Of a stretch of DNA of 64,000 bases, positions 58,990 through 64,000 are shown piece after piece; position 1 is the first letter of the stretch, and each line of letters starts with the position of its first letter. The notes under the pieces were generated by a model. That model saw nothing but the letters and a program-made list of their open reading frames with translations, did no database searches and had not been told where the DNA came from. This DNA is from Euryodendron excelsum (taxonomy: Eukaryota; Streptophyta; Magnoliopsida; Ericales; Pentaphylacaceae). The position numbers and the translations under genes were made by a program. The stretch spans positions 31,463,183 to 31,527,182 of the forward strand of contig CM065377.1 in the NCBI GenBank assembly GCA_033060915.1, written 5' to 3'.

Positions 58990-59439
58990 TGTAGGCCAAA
59001 TAACTTAGAAAGCCTAGATAATAACTACGCCCGGCCCTATCTAAAGAGAATATGCCCGACATGATTAATTAAGCCCAAAGGGTAAAACAGACAAGCCCAA
59101 TGGGCAAGAGTCCCATGCCGACTTGGACTAGGACATTTAAAGAGAAGTCCAAATTCAGTCTAAGCCGACCCCAGAGTGATTAACTCCTAGATCCAAAAAG
59201 GGATAGGGCCTTTGAAACGTATAAATACACCATGTCACTAAGAAGTAAGGTACGTTTACTTGAACTAGTGCATATTGTTTTTGTTCGATTCATTGAGATT
59301 AAGTTTGCCTAACTTAATTATCGGAGTATCATCGGCCCAAAGAGGGTTGACGCATTCTCATTGTTCCAGTTCTTGTAGCTTGGAGCTCGTCAAGTTGGTT
59401 CGCAGAGTGAATAAAGCCTTCATAAAAATTTCACTTACA
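58990..59439 (+). repeat. 3' LTR of the Tat element, 450 bp
   Basis: It starts TGTAGGCCAAATAAC and ends TTCACTTACA, followed by target duplication ATTTT. A TATAAATAC box is kept at about 59221-59229. Confidence 0.88.
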
Positions 59440-59444
59440 ATTTT

Positions 59445-59525
59445 TATTAAAATAGAATAATTAATTTATTAATAAATACTAAAACTATTACATAAAGTAT
59501 GTCTTTTGTATAAATGCCTAACCCA
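59445..59525. repeat. Right half of the older LTR-like relic
   Basis: This AT-rich sequence continues 38097-39078 across the Tat insertion and ends AAATGCCTAACCCA, an imperfect inverted match to the TGTTAGGATTTC start. Confidence 0.4.
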
Positions 59526-60034
59526 AAGATTTATATGGTGCAAATTTGAATTTTGGTCTACTTTGATATCAAGAAATTGATATCAAACGAATATCGAAAG
59601 TCATGAAACTAATGCCCAAATGCAGGATTTGAGAAGAGGAAGAAAATTATATAATTGCCTTTTCTCGACTTAACTTGAAGGACCACGAAATAGGGTTTAG
59701 AATTAGGCCTTGTAGGTGAAGGTTTTGTATGAATTTCTTGATGTGTATGCATCAAGAGGTGTATTTCCTATTAATCACTTTAGGTGAGCTAAAATGGAAA
59801 AACAAAGAGTAATTTTGAAAGAAAAATGTTATACATAATTCCATTTCTCAATTGCACTTTTCGCTTCTAAGTACAAGTGAATAGTTCCCACATAAATTTA
59901 TTAATGTAATCGCCAAAGCCTTACTTGTTTGCTTAGAGTAGTGAAGAAGGGTTTGAAAAATGGGATAAGTAAATATATTATTACTTTTTTGAAAATGAAT
60001 TATGTAGAATGAGATGGGCTGGGGTGCAAAAGCG
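59526..60034. other. Intergenic, nothing recognised
   Basis: AT-rich sequence without a coding frame or clear repeat. Confidence 0.6.
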
Positions 60035-60390
60035 GAACTATGCTTGGATAACAGGGGGCCATGACCCTCCTACTTTGACTAATTTTTTACTTAGGCCCTA
60101 TTAATTTTGAGTGTTTATTAAAAGATAGGGTATATTGGCCTCCCAAAATTTAAAAATTTTTCTTTTTGACCTTTTAAAATTTAAGAATTTTTAAAAAATT
60201 CTCATCTTGACCTTCAAAAGATTCAAGAATTTTAATATTTGCTTCAACAAAATTCAGAAACTTTTATCTCGAGCTTTCAAAATTCAAGAATTTTTTTATC
60301 TTAGCCCCTAAAAAAAATTAAAATTTTTTCACTTAACCTTCCATTGTCCCCTTCACTAAAATTTTTGGTTTCATCCTTGATGGGGCGGAT
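60035..60390. repeat. Degenerate AAATTT-rich repeats of a transposon end
   Basis: About six degenerate units of 35-45 bp follow the scheme TTTTGACCTTYAAAATTYAAGAATTTTT, bordered by AGCGGAACTATGC..GGGGGCC at left and GGTTTCATCCTTGATGGGGCGGA at right. This pattern is common in plant DNA-transposon (hAT-like) terminal regions as I know them; no transposase is present. Confidence 0.45.
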
Positions 60391-60661
60391 GAGATAGTAG
60401 GTCAATAGTGGGTGAGAGTGGTTGATCAGTGAGTTAACTCAGCTAGGTGACTAGGTTACCGAAATGTGAGAGTAATTTCGTTTTGTCCACTAGTTTTCTT
60501 CCCCTCCTTATTTATTCTGCAGGAAAAAAAGTGTTATTTCATAAACATGAAGGGTATTCCTGTATATGTCAGAAACTTGAGGGGAGTGTGTAATTTGCCC
60601 CAATTAAAGGACAGCTACGAAGCCGACATCCATTTTATCTACAGATCCACTCTTCTGATTC

Positions 60662-60669
60662 ATAAATAA
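60662..60669 (+). promoter_or_regulatory. NOL: Possible TATA box upstream of NOL
   Basis: ATAAATAA lies 34-41 bp before the ATG. If used, the 5'UTR would be very short, so a start further upstream is equally possible. Confidence 0.2.
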
Positions 60670-60702
60670 GCACGCCATCCATGCCTCAGCTTTAGCTCAT
60701 AG

Positions 60703-60964
60703 ATGGCGATTACTATCTCCTCTTCTCCATCACTATCTCCTCTTTGCCGCACCAGAAACCATGAAATCTTCTTCCCTAACCATACATTTGACCGTTACCG
60801 TCTCTTGACCGTTCGTTCCCGCCACTCCGGTCGTGCGGCCGTTTCAAATACTACGCCCCTTATAAGGGCTGAAACTTATTCTTCTTCTTCTTCCTCTTCC
60901 TCAGTAGTCAGCAGAGAGCCGATGGTTCCTCCTTACAACGTACTGATCACGGGCTCTACCAAAG
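60703..60964 (+). CDS. NOL: Chlorophyll b reductase NOL (NYC1-like), exon 1, chloroplast
   Basis: The start ATGGCG is directly preceded in frame by TAG, which fixes the start. The exon encodes 87 residues plus one base and ends at donor GGTTCGT. Residues 1-74 are Ser/Arg/Thr-rich with few acidic residues, a typical chloroplast transit peptide, including a serine run. Residues 75-87 (VPPYNVLITGSTKG) are the beginning of the short-chain dehydrogenase Rossmann fold; the next exon should complete TGxxxGIG. NOL with NYC1 reduces chlorophyll b to 7-hydroxymethyl chlorophyll a on thylakoids, an early step in chlorophyll b breakdown. Assignment rests on the PYNVLITGSTKG signature and the position beside DExH3. 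The rest lies outside the window. Confidence 0.82.
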
Positions 60965-63900
60965 GTTCGTCTCTCTTTTATCTTCTCTTCTCTTGATTTA
61001 CTATCAGCTTCAGGTTTGTCTGAAAAGCTGAGGATATTGATAGATTTGAGAGTTTTTATTCCTTCATTTTATTTTCAACTTTAATGTAGGGCCTTTGCGT
61101 TTCTTGCTAGTTGAAATTCTTGGGAGTTTCGAACTCTTCATGGTCATGAGAGTTAGAGTTCTTAATTCTATAACTTCATTGTTGGAAGGGCTATAGAAAT
61201 TATTTTCTACAATCTTATTATGTTCTTGACTTAGTGTTGAGTATTGTCCATGGAATTACTATATCGCTATGTTTAGAACTTGTATTTGTGGAGGGAAAGG
61301 AAAAGTAAAGGAAAAAAGATAGGAAAGGAAATGAAGCAAAAAAAGCTAAATTTCTTTTTTGAAGTAAATAATAAGACATTGTGCCGAAATATTGACATCA
61401 ATATTAATGAGTAAATGAATAAATAAATAAACTAACAAATAGGCGAGTAATAACTTATTTTTGAATAAATTTTATTAGTAGGCACAAAATGTGCCTAAAT
61501 TATGCAATAAAAATATTAAAATAATGTAAAAATATAAGAGACCATGTAAATATAAACAATTTTTTTTTTTTTTATAGAAATCTTAAAAGTCAAAGTTTTG
61601 CATTTTAGGAGAAAAGAGAGAAAGGAGGTGGAGAAGAAGAGCTTTAAAATAAGAGTATTTTACACTCCATAGAAGCATTTAACAAGCGGGTAAACAAAAA
61701 GAAAACAAAGTTCAATCCAGAAATAGATGGAAGACAGAAAGAAGTAAAAAAAAGAGATAGTTTTATATATCCTAAGATCCTAAGAGAAAATATCTACTAG
61801 TTGCATTTTGCAATAGCACTAAATAAAACATATGCCGGAAACATAGAAATTTGGAATACCTTAAAGAAAAAAAAAGAGCTATGCACAAAGGGATACTTGA
61901 CAAAATAAAAAAAAGGGTTGAATGAGTTTTGTAGTTCACTGGACGATTAGGATTAAATAAAAAAAAATGAGAAGAAGAAGAAAAAAGAGAGCAAAATGCA
62001 AAATAAAAAGAAAAGAAACAATTTTTTTTTGATCTATTTGATTAATTGGAGAAGAAAAAGGCAATGCAACCAAATGAGTATACTAAACATTGTTGGAGAG
62101 TGGAATTAGTTATAGAGGAAGATGGAGACGCTTGAATAGCATCCATATTCCTTCATCTCTTTTGTTTTCACAAATTGTTGCAATGTATGAATGCCAATTG
62201 CCCATTATTTGTTTCTCTTAGCATATTCAATTCGAGGATCAAAATTTCGTTTCAATGGGTTGTTTCGGTTGGCTTAGAAATGGAAACGTTTCGTAAGTGT
62301 TTTGGGATGTTTCGAGAACATTTCATAAGTGACAAATAATAATATAGTAAACTACAATATTTTGTATTTTTCTCAACAAAAATTGTACAACATTTTTGAA
62401 AAGTTATAAATTTGTATTGATGCAACTTATTATTTTATTATATAACGTTGTGTTATAGGGCATTTCTTTATGTTCTGGTGTGTTTTGATGAAAACAATAG
62501 AGTTTTATTATTCCATTAGAGTTTTGTTTCGGCTGTTAGGAAATGAAAATGCTTCAATCGTTTTGATGGAAACAAATAAATTTTTTTTTCCTTGATTTGA
62601 TTCCATATGGAATTTTTATTTGATTGGGACCTAGTATAAAATGGGTAGTACACAAACATAAAAATAACAAAAAAACTAAATGTTAAGCAAAACAAAGTTT
62701 ACAAATTGGATTGGATAGGATGAGGATTCTAGGATCAAGTAAGATCCTACACAAAAATCGTAAAATCCTACCTCCAAGGAATTTTCTACATGACCTAGGT
62801 CGATTTTGCCAAAATAGATCATATGATTATAAAATATAGATCGGGATTTTTAACAAAAAAAGCACTTTGCGAACATATGGTTCCGTCATTATTATGGAGT
62901 TAATATTTTGTAACTAAATTGAGGCAACAAAATTATAATTATTTCAATTATTAAATTTCATAATTTAGTAGCCAAATGTTACAAATTTAATCTGTATGTT
63001 TAGTATATGGTAAAAGCCAAAACCATTGTGGAACTTTACTTTTCATGAAGTGTCAGGCATAATTAGTTTATTCTTTTGCAGTATGAGGAGACTCAAGAGA
63101 CTTCTGGTTTTTGTGTTTGAGATTTTGCTATACCATTCAATGCCTTGAAAGCAGATTATTTAAACTCATATATCTGATGTTTAAGTTCAATGTCTTTGGG
63201 ACTCAAGTTCTATGCTACACAAGTGAAATAATTTTGTACAGGCATAATGTCTGGATGTTTAGTGCCTTCAAAATAGACTAAGCAACTTGAATTGCTCAGT
63301 TAAGCCACCTGCTTATTGGAATTCGACATTAAACCTCCATCTTCTTGCTAATAAATCCGAAGAAAATGATATGGATGATCAAAATTTTGATTTGTGTGTT
63401 TTCTGTTGTCCATATTGATGGGAAGTAGTTTGTGGATAAAATTCCTCATTAATTAGTAGACAACTTGGGTTACGTGGAATTCAAGCAGATGATATGTGGA
63501 TGAGATTTTACAGAAATTTTGGGAGATATTTGTGCAATTTTTTTAATCTTCCTCCGAAAGAACAGCTCTTTAATTTTGAAATTTGTAATCTCTTGAAAGT
63601 ATTTTCTGTCAAGCAAATGGAATAGTGAAATAGTTTGATTGTTGTGATTGGAGTAAAATTTATTTATTTTTAGGTCCTAAATATGAATAAACAAAGATTA
63701 AAAACATTGATTTGAGTAAACTCTGTTTCACGGGTCTAGCAATAGCAACTATCAGAGCTTTGGGAAGAGGACAATTTCATATCCAAACAAAGTGCTTTTT
63801 GGGGTGCGGTGTAGCAATAAATAGTTTTGCAAAAACATTGTATTTGCACTATGAGCTGAAGGTTGTTGCTGGTGTTTGGAAATGTGGTTTGGTAGACTTG

Positions 63901-64000
63901 TTAGTTGTGGTTTGGTTGTTGCTGCCTAAGTTCCATTTTGTTCAAAAGGCTGATTCTCAGTCATGTCGATATCATGTAATGGCATATTAGTCCTTGTTAT
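60965..64000 (+). other. NOL: First intron of NOL (incomplete)
   Basis: More than 3 kb from GTTCGT with no sign of the expected next exon (G-I-G-Y-A-L). It contains purine-rich AG/A runs at 61290-62040 and a possible MITE relic near 63720-63960 (TTTGGAAATGTGGTTTGG). The open frame at 63712-63990 has no recognisable homology. Confidence 0.75.

Larger units (their letters stand above)
39074..59444 (+). mobile_element. Tat-type Ty3/gypsy retrotransposon carrying a nested copia
   Basis: The target duplication ATTTT lies at 39074-39078 and 59440-59444. The LTRs start TGTGGGCC/TGTAGGCC and the 3' LTR ends TTACA. The order is gag, protease, RT, RNase H, second RNase H, integrase, tandem repeats, antisense ORF block, polypurine tract, 3' LTR. 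The second RNase H and the antisense block place it with Tat (Ogre/Retand/Grande-like) elements, and the integrase end lacks a chromodomain. Without the copia insert it is about 10 kb. It is inactive, with many stops and frameshifts. Confidence 0.9.

Noticed and set aside
63712..63990. 92-codon frame at the right edge as a NOL exon
   Set aside because: No short-chain dehydrogenase residues; the expected continuation GIGYAL is absent and composition resembles a repeat.

Overview
The window is plant nuclear DNA. It shows GT-AG introns with pyrimidine-rich acceptors, AT-rich introns of up to 9.7 kb, and nested LTR retrotransposons, LINEs, a SINE-like tRNA-derived head and MITE-like repeats. The two host genes are typical of flowering plants. 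The species cannot be fixed from sequence alone; a dicot or related angiosperm with a TE-rich genome fits best.

Region 1 (1-33772): the 3' two thirds of one large plus-strand gene, a DEAH-box RNA helicase with a C-terminal dsRNA-binding domain, orthologous in my judgement to Arabidopsis DExH3. Ten exons were placed, all with consensus splice sites and compatible phases, coding for the last 664 residues (end of RecA-like domain 2, winged-helix/HA2, OB-fold, dsRBD). The ATP-binding N-terminal half lies upstream of the window. The introns hold most of the sequence. They contain a Harbinger-like MITE, a LINE split by a 2.3 kb LTR, LTR-like relics, a 240-bp tandem duplication, an old Ty3/gypsy remnant with two recognisable LTRs and a 155-bp triplication, and a dispersed GACAC-rich TIR repeat family.

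Region 2 (33773-39073): helicase 3' flank, two short unidentified reading frames, microsatellites, and an AT-rich LTR-like relic.

Region 3 (39074-59444): a Ty3/gypsy element of Tat type (two RNase H regions, no chromodomain, antisense ORF block, 3' tandem repeats) bounded by the 5-bp duplication ATTTT. Inside its reverse transcriptase gene sits a Sirevirus-like Ty1/copia element (42388-52732) bounded by CCTTT. Deleting the copia element and one CCTTT copy restores the gypsy RT frame. Both elements are dead, carrying frameshifts, stops and replaced catalytic residues. The gypsy LTR pair is visibly more diverged than the copia pair, which agrees with the nesting order.

Region 4 (59445-64000): flanking relics, then exon 1 of a chloroplast short-chain dehydrogenase matching NOL (chlorophyll b reductase, NYC1-like) at 60703-60964. 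Its first intron runs off the window. DExH3 and NOL are neighbours in Arabidopsis as well (AT5G04895 and AT5G04900, from memory), so the pair looks like conserved microsynteny stretched by about 20 kb of nested retroelements.

I found no convincing new biological system. The items most worth a second look are the antisense ORF block and palindromic tandem repeats of the Tat element, the exact 155-bp triplication, the repeated palindromes in the copia LTRs, and the TIR repeat family.
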